Below are positions 47,290 to 58,191 of a stretch of DNA of 64,000 bases, one piece after another. Below the pieces are notes generated by a model. The model did no database searches and was not told where the DNA came from. It saw only the letters and a list, made by a program, of their open reading frames with translations. The position numbers were made by a program, and so were the translations under genes. Each line of letters begins with the position of its first letter. Positions within the stretch are counted from its first letter, which is position 1. Source of the stretch: Elymus sibiricus (Eukaryota > Streptophyta > Magnoliopsida > Poales > Poaceae); NCBI GenBank assembly GCA_039707655.1, contig CM077676.1:186120936-186184935 (forward strand). The letters run 5' to 3'.

Positions 47290-48806
47290 TTTCGAAGGTC
47301 CATCCCCAATATTATATCCAATCCAGGGGATTCAATGGCAACAAGGGTGGCTGGAAACTTAACTCCGTGTATCAAAATTTCCAGGTCCTTGTATATCATG
47401 TTTGTTCTGAGCATGGAGCTAGGGGATTGTACCACCATGATTTTGTCCAAAAGAGAAGGGGAAAATTTGTGTATGGTGGCAAAACTCCATGAAATAAACA
47501 AATGGGAAGCCCCGGAATCAAATAAAATTATTGTGGGTATGTTGTTAACAGAAAACATACCAAGCACCACATCTGGTGCTTCGCGGGCTTCCTCAGCGGA
47601 GATATGATGGACTTGGCCGCGGCAGAAGTGCTGATTGGAGCGACGTCCAATAGTGTTGACTTGTGGCTTGAAGTCGGATGGTGGTTTTCCAGCTCTTGTG
47701 GGGCACTGCTTTGAATAATGCCCGCCTTGGCCACAAGTGAAGCAAGTGTTGTTGCGGCGGCAATCTTCCATCACGGGTTGCTTGCCAATTGTCTTGTCCT
47801 GGTTGCCTAGCTTGTTGTTACTATTGCCGCCATTCCAGGTGGGCTTGTACTTAGACTGGGTTGGTTGCCATATACGCGGCTTTTGCACGAACTGCACATG
47901 GGTGTCCTTCTTGGGCTCAAACTTACGCTTGCGGTCATCATATCCAGACTTATGCTCCCGTTCAGCAATGAACGCTTTGTTTATCAGGGTCTAAAAGTCC
48001 GGAAAATCCAGCATGCAGAGTTGACAATGGAGGGCATGGTTGAGTCCTCCTAGGAATCGATCTATCTTCCTTTCCTCTGTGGACACATCATGGGTGGAGT
48101 ATCATGCCAGATTATTAAATTTGTTCAGATACTCACCGACTGACATACTTCCTTGAGTAAGGGCAAGAAATTCCCTTTGCTTCACCTTCATGATACCGGT
48201 GGGGATATGATACCTTCGAAATACTTCCTTGAATTTCTCCCAGGAAATATCTTCCCCAGGAGGCCACGCCATTTTTGCATTATCCCACCAGATAGCTGCT
48301 GGCCCTTCAAGGTAGTGAGTAACAAAAGGAACCTTGTCTGATTCATCACAACGAGCTATTTCCAGCTTCTTTTCCATGGTCCTCAGCCAATCATCAGCTT
48401 CAATTGGATCAACAACTTGACCAAAACTTGGTGGCTTGGTACGCTGGAAATCAGACAGCTTAGAGTGTGTCCCATTGTTTTGATTCTGTCCTACCATAGT
48501 CTACATACTTTTCAAAAATTCCATCAGATCCTGATTTCTTTTCTCTTCGAACATCCTCATAATCTTATCAGTGCTCGGTGGCTGTGAAGGAGGAGGTGGC
48601 AAATCTTCTGGCAATTGTCCCGCCTGTCTGGCGAATCGACGGATCGGGGTTCCATCGCCGCCTTGATTGCTACAACTCTTCATCCTATATCCGTTCCCAT
48701 TGCAAAATACTGAATTGATGAGCAACATCCATAGGGGAAAAATGGCAGAATGACACCAAGAAAACAAAATCAAGGAAAAAGCGAGAAAAGCAACATAATT
48801 ATACAA
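47290..48806 (-). pseudogene. gag: Element F gag and protease (5' part of the polyprotein)
   Basis: The gag frame begins at about 48691 (MKSCSNQGGDGTPIRRFARQAG). It shows the chromovirus gag core PPSFGQVVDPIEADDWLRTM, GPAAIWWDNAK and SWEKFKEVFRRYHIP, a CCHC zinc knuckle (CFTCGQGGHYSKQCP), and the protease active site LFDSGASHLFIS, ending in LDIILGMD at the junction with element G. In-frame stops are TAG 48501-48503, TGA 48102-48104 and TAG 47991-47993; there is no frameshift. By context all look like former CAG or CGA codons. The reverse transcriptase that should follow is deleted. Confidence 0.88.
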
Positions 48807-49174
48807 GGCATTCCAACATCATACATGGCAAACTAGTAGAGGGGTATCATGACTGGCACTGCTCATACGGCAGTTGACATATGCAGAGATGCTACGATGC
48901 ATGCATGCACTGAAACTCAAGCCTCCACTCTAGTAGCGCGGGTGGCACGGACACTGGCAGACTGAAGACTCCTCGTCGTCTGATCCTATCTCGGAATCGG
49001 AGCTGATGATGTGAATCTCAGCCTCCAAATCAAAGGAAACACGACGACGCTGACGGGAAGGTTCTCCCTCGGAGGAAGAAGAAGCACGACGCCTCAGCAT
49101 CGGAGCAGCTGGAGTGGCTAGCAGCGAGGCCCACTCAGCTGGGTCTCACGTCGGGTACCAGACAAAGTGCCTGG

Positions 49175-49765
49175 CTATCCGAACGAGCTAGAAGGAGTCT
49201 CAGGCTTACGTGGAGGTGGAACGGGCGGTGTATACATCGGTGAGAACGGAGGAGGAGGAGGAGACTGTGCTGCAGTAGCAGCGGCAAGTGCCTCTTGGAC
49301 CCGAGTCAGCTCCTCATCCAAGGAAATGATCATACGGTAACTGGCGTTCAGATAACGAGATAAAACACCAGTCGCACGATCACTCGCCGGATCAACAGGC
49401 GCGAAAAGGACTCGCCCCGTCGTAGGCGACAGGGTGGGGTAGTGAAAGAAACCTGGGTGTGTCTGCATCTCGACCTCGTGGAAGTGCAAGTTAGTGAGAG
49501 CCTCCATCGCAGCAAACTGGATCGCCAGATCGGGAGTAGAGGCAGTTCCGCCCTTGGAGGAGCGGGAGTAGCTGCCGATCTCGGAGTTCGCAGTCAGGAA
49601 AGCCTCAGCGTGATACTTGAACACCGAATCCGCAAGCTGCTCTCGGAACACCTGGTACACTGGGTCTTCGTCGTTGGGATACAGTCGAAGCCAAACACTG
49701 CGAAGAAGTACTGGAAAGGTGAACGGTACCGGCTCATGGTTGTAGTGGTATGGAATTGGTGCCAT
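49175..49765 (-). CDS. Element F extra open frame upstream of gag (196 aa), function unknown
   Basis: The ATG at 49765 (MAPIPYHYNHEPVPF) is some 150 bases inside the primer binding site. The frame is open for 196 codons. The translation is non-repetitive, with FPVLLRSVWLRLYPNDEDP, YQVFREQLADSVFKYHAEAF, a Gly/Ser turn, NLHFHEVEMQTHPGFFHYP, a helix (LDEELTRVQEALAAATAAQ) and a Pro-rich tail. No gag motif, zinc knuckle or membrane segment. A further short frame (49100-48930), acidic and with CQCPCHPRY, lies between it and gag in another phase. It is the only long frame in F without a stop or shift. I do not recognise the family. Confidence 0.55.
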   Translation of the reverse strand: MAPIPYHYNHEPVPFTFPVLLRSVWLRLYPNDEDPVYQVFREQLADSVFKYHAEAFLTANSEIGSYSRSSKGGTASTPDLAIQFAAMEALTNLHFHEVEMQTHPGFFHYPTLSPTTGRVLFAPVDPASDRATGVLSRYLNASYRMIISLDEELTRVQEALAAATAAQSPPPPPFSPMYTPPVPPPRKPETPSSSFG

Positions 49766-49914
49766 CTACACTCATCGGACCAGCGGTTAGTAAAACAAAT
49801 GAATCAAGATGCATGCTGTGTAACAAACAAGTGCAACAAGCAAAACACACACCGAGACTCTACACTAATCGAGTTCTAGCACAGGGTCAACTAGGGTGTC
49901 CTACAGTCAGCGCG

Positions 49915-49926
49915 GCTCTGATACCA
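49915..49926 (-). other. Element F primer binding site (initiator tRNA-Met)
   Basis: TGGTATCAGAGC on the minus strand, five bases from the 5' LTR; exact to the complement of the tRNA-iMet 3' end. Confidence 0.93.
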
Positions 49927-49931
49927 AGCGT

Positions 49932-52900
49932 TGTGGCACCCCGGCTCAGAGGGCCGGTTTACCTTGTGTTCCCAACCCAGAGATCATGTCTTGTAGAAAC
50001 ACACAACAACTTGGAACAGAACAGAACTGATCTTTATTGATATTGCACAGGTACAAGCTTGGATATTACATAGGTAGATGAGGCCAGGAGCACTACTCAT
50101 GCTATGACAGTATCTACATTATTTATGGAACATCAAGGGCCTCAGTACTAGGGAAACTCTACAGCGTAGCGGAACATCGCGCGGGAAACTCCATCCCATA
50201 GGGACACTGCTGGAACACGGCCTAGTTAGCGTAGCACGAACCTTCGGGGTCTCCGTCACCGGCTTCTCCTGCATCTGGCATGATACGCTAGGTGAGTACT
50301 TGGAATGTACTCGCAAGCTCACAACAACCAAAATAGTGTAGCAAACAACAGCATGGCAATGATTAAGTCATTACTTTAAGATGCTCACTTACGGTTGCCA
50401 CTTACTCTCTTCCGGGTTCACACGTGACCCCCGGAACATTCGTGATCCATCGGTCACTTCCGAGCATGAGACGAGTTCTTCCATCATTATTATTATTACG
50501 GTTGACCACTCAGTGTGACCTAGTGCGGACTGTGTCCAATACCGTGGACGCGGCTATTTGAATAGATTCTTACACTCTGCAGAGGTTGCGCACGTTACCC
50601 AAACCATGGACATTCGTCCAACGAAACTTGTCTAACCCGTGATTCCTCTATCGTACCACCGACAATCATCCCCCGTCCGAGTCATGCCCTGGGTGGCCCA
50701 TGTGTCACTCCTGACACCTGCCACCGTCGTGGCCAACTAAACTGTCCCAAACGGGGACGTCGGCAAATAACTCAACTTGGGCTCACAAGGTTATCGTCGC
50801 CTACCTGATCAGGGCAGCACGCATGCATAACCTCCCCTCTTTGGTGGTACCGGTAAAAGAGTACGCGGTCAGACCAAGTCAAGGCCGTCCCATACCAGCA
50901 GATGTGGCTGCATGGATAAGTCCGGGTCGGTGGCACTTGATCAACCATTAAAGTGAGTTTAGCATGTAAAGTTACTGGTCATCTTAGCTACATTGAGTAG
51001 ATGAACTAGTATGGAAAGATTCAAGCATTACTCAAACAATATGAACTATGGCATTTTTAAATGGAATTAAATGCAAGATAATTCAATATTAAGCCCATAC
51101 TATTGATATGCCTTGTGCAATGGATGATGTGGCTTGCCCTGCTCAAGTGGAGTATCAGCAAACTCCTGGTCTTCAAATCCAAAGTGATTTCCCTCTGAAA
51201 ATATTTTTAAATAACAAAAGAAAATGTCACATAATACATTTCTGTTAACCAGAAATTCTATACATGTGAGAAAAATACCAACTTTTGTTAGAAAATAGAG
51301 GGCTCGAGACAAAACCATAGCAAAAAGAATCAATTGATTTGGACTTGTGGTTTAAAAACTAGAGCTGGTCAAAGTCTGGTCAAATTTCTGGAATTAAATT
51401 GAATTTAACATAAAATGGAAAAACCCTCAGCGGGCCACGTCGAAAGCGTAAAGTGGAGGAGCGCCTCCACTTATACCGCTTCGGCCGCAGGGCTGAGCCA
51501 CTGACGGGTGGGTCTGCGCTGTCATATTTGAAATGGAGGGAGAGGGGAACAGTGTACCGCGGCTCTCCGGCGATGGTCGCCGGCGATGCAGACGACGGCG
51601 AGGTCGGGAGAAGGCAGGGATGGAGCGGGCTCACGACGGCGGTCCTCCCTGTACCAGTAGCTTCTCCGGAGACGGCCTAACGGCGTCACCCCCTTCCTCT
51701 CCGGCGGCGGCTGCTCTCGGGTGTCACCGGAGACGGCGATTTCGGCAGCGCTTCGGCGGGGCAAGGGGTCAGGCAGGACCAGGAGAGTGCCCGGAGCTCG
51801 CGGGTGGAGTCGGGCGAGGCTGGGGTGGAGCGGAGTGCGGTGGTGGTGGAGCTAGTTCGGCGGCGGAACGCCAGCGAGATGCGAGGCCAGAGGGCCTCTC
51901 GGCCTTGGCTCGATGCTCAGGAGCTCAATTGGGAGATGGTGGAGGGCGATGAGGAGTTGGGAGAGGCCGGGCGGCCTATTTATAGGCGGAGGGGGAGCTT
52001 CTGGAGTCGGGCGGTGCCACGGCCACGTCGCCGGAGCAAGGACGGCTAGCTGGCTGGCGCGGCGCGGGCGACATGATGGAGGAGGGCAGAGCTCTTAATG
52101 AGCAAAGCGACGACGCACGGGGAAGACGACGGCCAGCTCACGCTACTGTGGCCGCACGGGCGCCATAGTGGCCGCGCGCGGTGGCGGCCGGCGAGGAGAA
52201 GACTCCAGAGCGGCCAGGTGGATGGCGGAGAGGTCGTCGGCGAGCTAGGACAAGGTACGGCCACGCGGGTGTCTCGCTCCGACGAGACCCGTGCCTGGCG
52301 GTGCGCAGAGCGCGTGCACAGGTATGCCATTGCCGTGCTCACCATGGGTGCTGGCACCTGGAGGCCACGCACGCCTGGCGCACCTTGTCCATTGCCTCGA
52401 CCCTTGGCCATATAGCCTCCCTATGCCACTGGATCGACTAGATGCACTCTGAGATGAAGTGTAGCATCAAGAACAGTTCCTGGACAGTAACTTGGGAGGG
52501 ATCCAGAGCATAGATGAGCTGTGAATGAAGCCAATGGAAATGTCTGGTGTGATCTAGGTTGGAAAGACTACATGCTGGCAAAATTTGAGAAACTTTCATC
52601 AAGTTTTGAACATGGTTCATGTGTAAACCACTTTGCTGGTCCAGAAACTTGATGAGGTTGTTGCACTCAAATGGGTTGGCTCCTGGAGCTGAAATTTGGT
52701 TTCAAGAGGTTATTTGGTGGATAGAAGATGCCATAAAAATTTCAGAGCAAATGGACATATCTAGATAGCACTTCCTTCACAAAGGATTGAAATGAGCAGA
52801 AGCTTGGCAGAATATTTTTGCTGGAAATTTATACTGGACAAGGAGATGTTTTTGGATATTGTGGCAAGATATGACTCCTAGTACCTCAGGGAGTTATTTG

Positions 52901-53344
52901 AGAATTTTCTGAGGCCTAGAAATATATGTTGCTTCACAAAGGGTCATTTCTGTCCAGAGGGAAAAATAAATATTCTAGACAAAATTTTGTACTGGCCAAT
53001 GAAATATTTTTGGAGATTGTGGGAGTAGATGATGACAAGAAGGGGTGGAATTAATTTGGGATTTTTCTGATCAGCAGAGCTATAGGTTGCTTCACAACCC
53101 ATAGTGAGAATAAGCATATCCAAAGTGATAATTGAATTATTTTGAGAGAATGGAAATTAGGGTTTTGGATCAGAGGGTATGAGGCAAGATTTTGGCAAGA
53201 TGATGAGGGTGTTGGATCACTTAAGAGGAAATCCAAGGAATCCTCAAGTCCAAAGTCAAATGATTTGAGTCCAAAACCAACCACTTTGCAAATAAAACCA
53301 GAAAATTTTTAAAAAGAAAAGGTTGCCAAAACCAGGGTGTCACA
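49932..53344 (-). repeat. Element F 5' LTR (3413 bp)
   Basis: It matches 36873-40285 throughout with scattered substitutions and a few small indels, for example CCCAAACGGGGAC present only here near 50745, and a block of about 18 bases near 52190 present only in the other copy. Confidence 0.93.
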
Positions 53345-53349
53345 ATGAG
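53345..53349. repeat. Target-site duplication of element F, right copy (ATGAG)
   Basis: It pairs with 36868-36872. Confidence 0.94.
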
Positions 53350-53896
53350 GTTGTCTACTAAACTTAGAGAAATTAAATTCATGAGATATATCACCAAACT
53401 TAACTCTAACCTTCTCTTTAACACAATCAATTTCAGCATTAACGGTATTCAAGAAAGGTCTACCGAATATAATGGGACAAAAATTATCTTGTTGTGAACC
53501 AAGTACTAAGAAATCAGTAGGGTATTTGATCTTACCACACAAAACTTCAACATCTCTAACTATCCCAAGTGGTGTTATAGTATCTCTGTTCGCAAGCTTA
53601 ATAGTAACATCAATATCTTCAATCTCAACAGGTGCAATATCATTCATTACTTCTTGATATAAAGAAAACGGAATACCACTCACACTAGCACCCATATCAC
53701 ATAAACCATGATAGCAATGATCTCCAATCTTAACAGAAACAACAGGCATGCCAACTACAGGCTTGTTCTTATCTAGCATATCTCGTTCATTTCTAACAGG
53801 TTTAGCAATTCTAGCAGCCTCATCGCAAAAGTAAATAACATGCCCATCAATATCATCAACCAAAAATATCTTTAACCATTGCAATATTAGGTTCAA
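53350..53896 (-). pseudogene. pol: Element E aspartic protease region
   Basis: The active-site-like HGLCDMGASVSGIPFSLYQ has Asp-Met-Gly for the usual Asp-(Leu/Ser/Thr)-Gly. Before it are PVVGMPVVSVKIGDHCY; after it DVTIKLANRDTITPLGIVRDVEVLCG and IIFGRPFLNT, all standard for Athila-type proteases. The frame is open up to the F insertion. A one-base gain in a T run near 53865 separates it from gag. Confidence 0.88.
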
Positions 53897-54918
53897 CCTT
53901 AATTTGTTTAGAAGGTCTAGGTGTTCTTATATTACTTTTGTTAACCACAGTTGAAGCTTTAGCATGTTCCTTAATCCTAACAGGGAAAGGAGGTTTCTCA
54001 ATATAAGCAGTGGGCACAACTGGATCAACATTGTAAACAATTGTTTCTTCTATAACAATAACGGGTTCTTCATTTAATTCAATAGGTGGATGATATTTAA
54101 ACCATTCTCCTTAGGGAGATCAACATGAGCAGCAAAAGATTCACAAAAGGTAGCTACTATCTCAGAGTCAAGTCCATATTTAGTACTAAACTTATGAAAA
54201 GCATCAATTTCCATAAAAGATTTAATACAATCAAACTCAAGATTTATACCTGACTCTTTACCTTTGTCGATTTTCCAATATTCATAGTTGCGTTTAATTC
54301 TTTCCAGAAGATCCCATTTAAATTCAATAGTCCTCTTCATAAAGGAACCATTATAAGAAGTATCGAGCATGGATCGATCATCATGAGAAAGCCGAGCATA
54401 AAAGTTTTGAATAATTATTTCTCTTGAGAGCTCATGATTGGGGCATGTATGCAACATATACTTAAGCCTCCCCCAAGCTTGAGTGATACTTTCTCCTTCA
54501 CGAGGCCAAAATTATATATATAATTCCGATCACGATGAACCAAATGCATAGGATAAAATTTCTGGTGAAATTCCAGCTTCAACCGGTTCCAATCCCATGT
54601 TTCAGTATCATCACATAGCCTATACCATGTCAATGCCTTTCCCTCCAAAGATAAAGGGAATACTTTCTTCTTAAATCCATCTCCGGATAGACCTGCAAGC
54701 TTAAACAATCCACAAATTTCATCCACATATATCAAGTGCATATCAGGGTGCACCGTTCCATCTCCTGCATAAGGATTAGCTAGCAGTTTCTCTACCATAC
54801 CCGAAGGAATTTCATAATAAATATTTTCAGTAGGTTCGGTAGGTTTAGGGGCAACTCTTAATGCTACCATTCGAGGTGAAGATACCCCGAACAAGCCCCT
54901 CAAAGGATTACTTTCCAT
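53897..54918 (-). pseudogene. gag: Element E gag
   Basis: The start is the ATG at 54918 (MESNPLRGLFGVSSPRMVAL), 78 bases inside the primer binding site. The gag core has LFKLAGLSGDGFKKKVFPLSLEGKALTWY and WDWNRLKLEFHQKFYP; after a one-base loss in a T run near 54512 it continues with HTCPNHELSREIIIQNFYARL and SYNGSFM. A second shift lies near 54095, where the frame from 54457 closes at 54074; the following sequence is open in another phase up to about 53865. There are thus at least three frameshifts and the copy is inactive. Confidence 0.88.
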
Positions 54919-54995
54919 AGTGACAAGTGATAGTAAATTTCAGCACGTAATATAAATGTTTCCTTACCAAATTCCACTCACCAAAGGAGCTTCAC

Positions 54996-55013
54996 TCCCC
55001 GTCAATGGCGCCA
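54996..55013 (-). other. Element E primer binding site (tRNA-Asp-like)
   Basis: TGGCGCCATTGACGGGGA on the minus strand, 11 bases from the LTR. Two mismatches to the tRNA-Asp complement found in A, B and D. Confidence 0.85.
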
Positions 55014-55024
55014 GAAAAGAGTCT

Positions 55025-55741
55025 TGATGACCCACAAGTATAGGGGATCAATCGTAGTCCTTTCGATAAGTAAGAGTGCGAACCCAACGAGGAGCAGAAG
55101 GAAATGACAAGCGGTTTTCAGCAAGGTAATCTCTGCAAGTACTGAAAGTAACGGTAACAGATAGTTTCGGTAGCAAGATAATTCGTAACAAGTAACAAGT
55201 AACAAGTATGGTAAAGTGTAGCAAGGTGGCCCAATCCTTTGTATAGCAAAGCACAAGCCGGAACGAACTCGTATAATAAGCAAAGTGTTCTCGGAGACAC
55301 ATGGGAATTTCATCTAGTCACTTTCATCATGTTTGTTTGATTCGCATTCGCTACTTTGATAATTTGATATGTGGGTGGACCGGTGCTTGGGTGCTGTCCT
55401 TAATTGAACAAGCCTCCCACTTATGATTACCCCCTCTCGCAAGCATCCGCAACTACGAAAGAAGAATTAAGATAAATCTAACCATAGCATGAAAAATATG
55501 GATCCAAATCAGCCCCTTACAGAATAGCGCATAAACTAGGGTTTAAGCTTCTGTCACTTTAGCAACCCATCATCTAATTACTACTCCACAATGCCTTCCC
55601 TTAGGCCCAAAGATGGTGAAGTGTCATGTAGTTGACGTTCACACGACACCACTAAAGGAAGCAACAACATACATATCATCAAAATATCGAACGAATACCA
55701 AATTCACATGATTACTTATGACAAGACTTCTCCCATGTCCT
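55025..55741 (-). repeat. Element E 5' LTR, downstream part
   Basis: On the minus strand it ends in CTTGTGGGTCATCA at 55025. It is interrupted at 55741 by a solo LTR; the last five bases, GTCCT, are the TSD. Continued at 57388. Confidence 0.9.
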
Positions 55742-57382
55742 TGATACGTCTCCAACATATCTATAATTTATGAAGTATTCATGCCATGTTTTTAACAATT
55801 CTATATGGTTTTGGTATGATTTGATTAGAACTAACCCGGACTGACGCAGTTTTCAGCAGAATTGCAATGGTGTTGTTTTTGTGCAGAAAATCAAAGTTCT
55901 TGGAATTGGATGAAACTTTTTGGAGATTTTTTATGAAGAAAATAAGAAATACTGGAACCAAGACCCACTGGAGGGGGGCCACCCAGTGCCCACGAGGCAC
56001 CAAGGCGCGCCACCCCCCCACCCCCCAGGCGCGCCCTGGTACCTCGTGGGGCCCGCGTAGCTCTGTTTCGCGTGATTCCAACGCTGAAAAATCATATATA
56101 TTCAGAAACCCCCGAAAGTTAACCTAGATGAGTTTTTACACCGCCGCAAGCCTCTGTACCAGAGAGATCCCATCTACAGCCCTTTTCCGACACCCTGCCG
56201 GAGGGGGGAAGGCATCACCGGAGGCCATCTTCATCATCCCGGCGGTCTCCATGACGAGGAGGGAGTAGTTCACCCTCGGGGCTGAGGGTTTGTACCAGTA
56301 GCTATGTGTTTGATCTCTCTCTCTCGTGTTCTTGAGATGGCACGATCTTGATGTATCGCGAACTTTGTTGATATAGATGAATCATATGGAGTTTCCCCTC
56401 TCTATCTTCTTGTGATGAATTGAGTTTTCCCTTTGAAGTTTTCTTATCGGATTGAGTCTTTAAGGATTTGAGAACACTTGATGTATGTCTTGCATATGGA
56501 TATCTGTGGTGACAATGGGATATTCACTTGAGTCACTTGATGTATGTTTTGGTGATCAACTTGCGGGTTCCGTGACCTTGGGGGTTTATGCATAAGGGTT
56601 GGCACACGTTTTCGTCTTGACTTTCCGGTAGAAACTTTGGGGCACTCTTTGAAGTTCTTTGTGTTGGTTTGAATAGATGAATCTGAGATTATGTGATGCA
56701 TATCGTATAATCAAACCCGTGGGTACTCGTGGTGACATTGGAGTGCCTAGGTGACATTAGGGTTTTGGTTGATGTGTATCTTAAGGTGTTATTCTAGTAC
56801 AAACTCTAGGGCTGTTCGTGACAATTAATGGGGATGGCTCATAAGATTGATCGGGAAGGATAACTTTGAGGTGGTTTCGTACCCTACAACAATTTCTTCG
56901 TTTGTTCTCCGCTATTTGTGACTTTGGAGTGAACTCTTTGTCGCACATGAGGGATTTACATATGATTCAACTTTGTCAACAATGTTGGGAGATCGCACTA
57001 GTGAAAGTATGAACCCTAGGCCTTGTTTTTAAGCATTGCAATACCATTTTTATGCCCGTTTACTTTTTGCTACCTTGCTGTTTTTATATTTTTCAGATTA
57101 CAAAAATCTATATCTACTATCCATACTACACTTTTATCATCATCTCTTCGCCGAACTAGTGCACCTATACAATTTACCATTGTATTGGGTGTGTTGGGGA
57201 CACAAGAGATTTCTTGTATTTGGTTGCAGGGTTGCTTGAGAGATACCATCTTCAACCTACGCCTCCCACGGATTGATAAACCTTAGGTCATCCACTTGAG
57301 GGAAAATTGCTACTGTCCTACAAACCTCTGCGCTCGGAGGCCCAACACGAGTCTACAAGAACAAGTTGTGTAGTAGACATCA
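55742..57382 (+). mobile_element. Solo LTR of family I (1641 bp)
   Basis: It runs TGATACGTCTCCAAC ... GTAGACATCA, flanked by GTCCT at 55737-55741 and 57383-57387. No internal region is present, so it most likely arose by recombination between the two LTRs of a full element. Hairpin 55989-56050; TATA box TATATAT at 56095-56101, hence plus-strand direction. It is the full-length reference for the fragment at 16258-17068. Confidence 0.92.
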
Positions 57383-57387
57383 GTCCT

Positions 57388-58191
57388 CAAGAACAAAAGT
57401 AACTACTCACAAATCATATTCATGTTCAAGATCAGAGGGGTATTGAATAGCATTAAGGATCTGAACATATAATCTTCCACCAATTAAACCAACTAGCATC
57501 AACTACAAGATATAATCAACACTACTAGCAACCCACAGGTACCAATCTGAGGTTTTGAGACAAAGATTGAATACAAGAGATGAACTAGGGTTTGAGATGA
57601 GATGGTGCTGGTGAAGATGTTGATGAAGATTGGTCCTCCCACGATGAGAGGATCGTTGGTGATGTCGATAGCTTCGATTTCCCCCTCCCGGAGGGAAGTA
57701 TCCCCGGCGGAATTGCTCCGCCGGAGAGCAAAATAGCTCCTGCCCAGGTTCCGCCTCGAGACGGCGGCGCTTCGTCCCGAAAGTCTTCTTCTGATTTTTT
57801 TTCTAGGGCAAATGCCTTCATATAGCAGAAGGAGGGGGCCGAAGGCCTTCCATGGGCCCCACAAGCTCGGGGGGCGCGCCCAGGGGTGTAGGGCGCGCCC
57901 CCCGGGCTTGTGGCCTCCTGGTGGGCCCCCTCCGGGTAATTATTTCGCCAGTATTTTTTATATATTCCAAAATAATTCTCCTAAATTTTTAGGTCATTTG
58001 GAGTTGTGCAGAATAGCTATCTCTGTTTCACCCCTTTTCGGTCCAGAATTCCAGCTGCCGGCAATCTCCCTCTTCATGTGAATCTTGCAAAATAAGAGAA
58101 AAAAGGCATAAGAATTGTACCATGAAGTGAAATAATGATTAAAAACATATTAATTAACAATAGGAAATCATGATGCAAATTGGGCGTATCA
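57388..58191 (-). repeat. Element E 5' LTR, promoter part
   Basis: It begins on the minus strand with TGATACGCCC at 58191. Hairpin 57859-57913 and TATA box GCTATATGAA (57817-57826), in leftward direction. With 55025-55741 the LTR is about 1520 bases. Confidence 0.9.

Larger units (their letters stand above)
42135..47290 (+). mobile_element. Element G: long-LTR retrotransposon, truncated, inserted in the RNase H of element F
   Basis: A 4.7 kb LTR (42135-46820) with ends TGTAACACC ... GGCGTTACA is followed by an initiator-tRNA-Met-like primer binding site and about 460 bases of leader. Internal region and 3' LTR are missing; F resumes in its protease at about 47290. A candidate TSD, GGGTC, precedes 42135 but has no partner. 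Very long LTRs with little coding capacity recall the LARD class (for example Sukkula of barley); that match is from memory and unverified. Confidence 0.75.
36873..53344 (-). mobile_element. Element F: chromovirus (chromodomain Ty3/gypsy) with 3.4 kb LTRs, carrying element G
   Basis: Ends TGTGGCACC ... GGTGTCACA, TSD ATGAG, two LTRs of 3413 bases each, a tRNA-iMet primer binding site, a polypurine tract, gag and protease on the right and RNase H, integrase and chromodomain on the left (minus strand). The reverse transcriptase is missing: between the end of protease (about 47290) and RNase H (42134) there is only the truncated element G. The PBS type, long LTRs and chromodomain suggest the Tekay branch; that placement is inference. 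Confidence 0.92.
17069..58191 (-). mobile_element. Element E: old Athila-type Ty3/gypsy retrotransposon, host of nested elements B, D, F and solo LTR I
   Basis: The pieces are 17069-17668, 24636-25926, 32639-36872, 53350-55741 and 57388-58191. They join in order and in matching frame where coding. The minus-strand order is 5' LTR, primer binding site, gag, protease, RT/RNase H, integrase, a post-pol frame, a long untranslated part, polypurine tract and 3' LTR. The integrase phrase [20 protein letters not shown] and the FMDDFSVYG box are typical of the Athila lineage. By eye the 3' LTR piece differs from its 5' counterpart at about 30 of 520 bases (near 6 percent). This makes E older than the elements inside it (2-3 percent), as nesting demands. 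The outer left end is lost or outside the window. Confidence 0.88.

Noticed and set aside
15922..57913. The ten GC-rich inverted repeats as a CRISPR-like or tandem array
   Set aside because: They are dispersed over 42 kb, sit one per LTR (plus one internal), have no spacers, and the sequence is from a plant.
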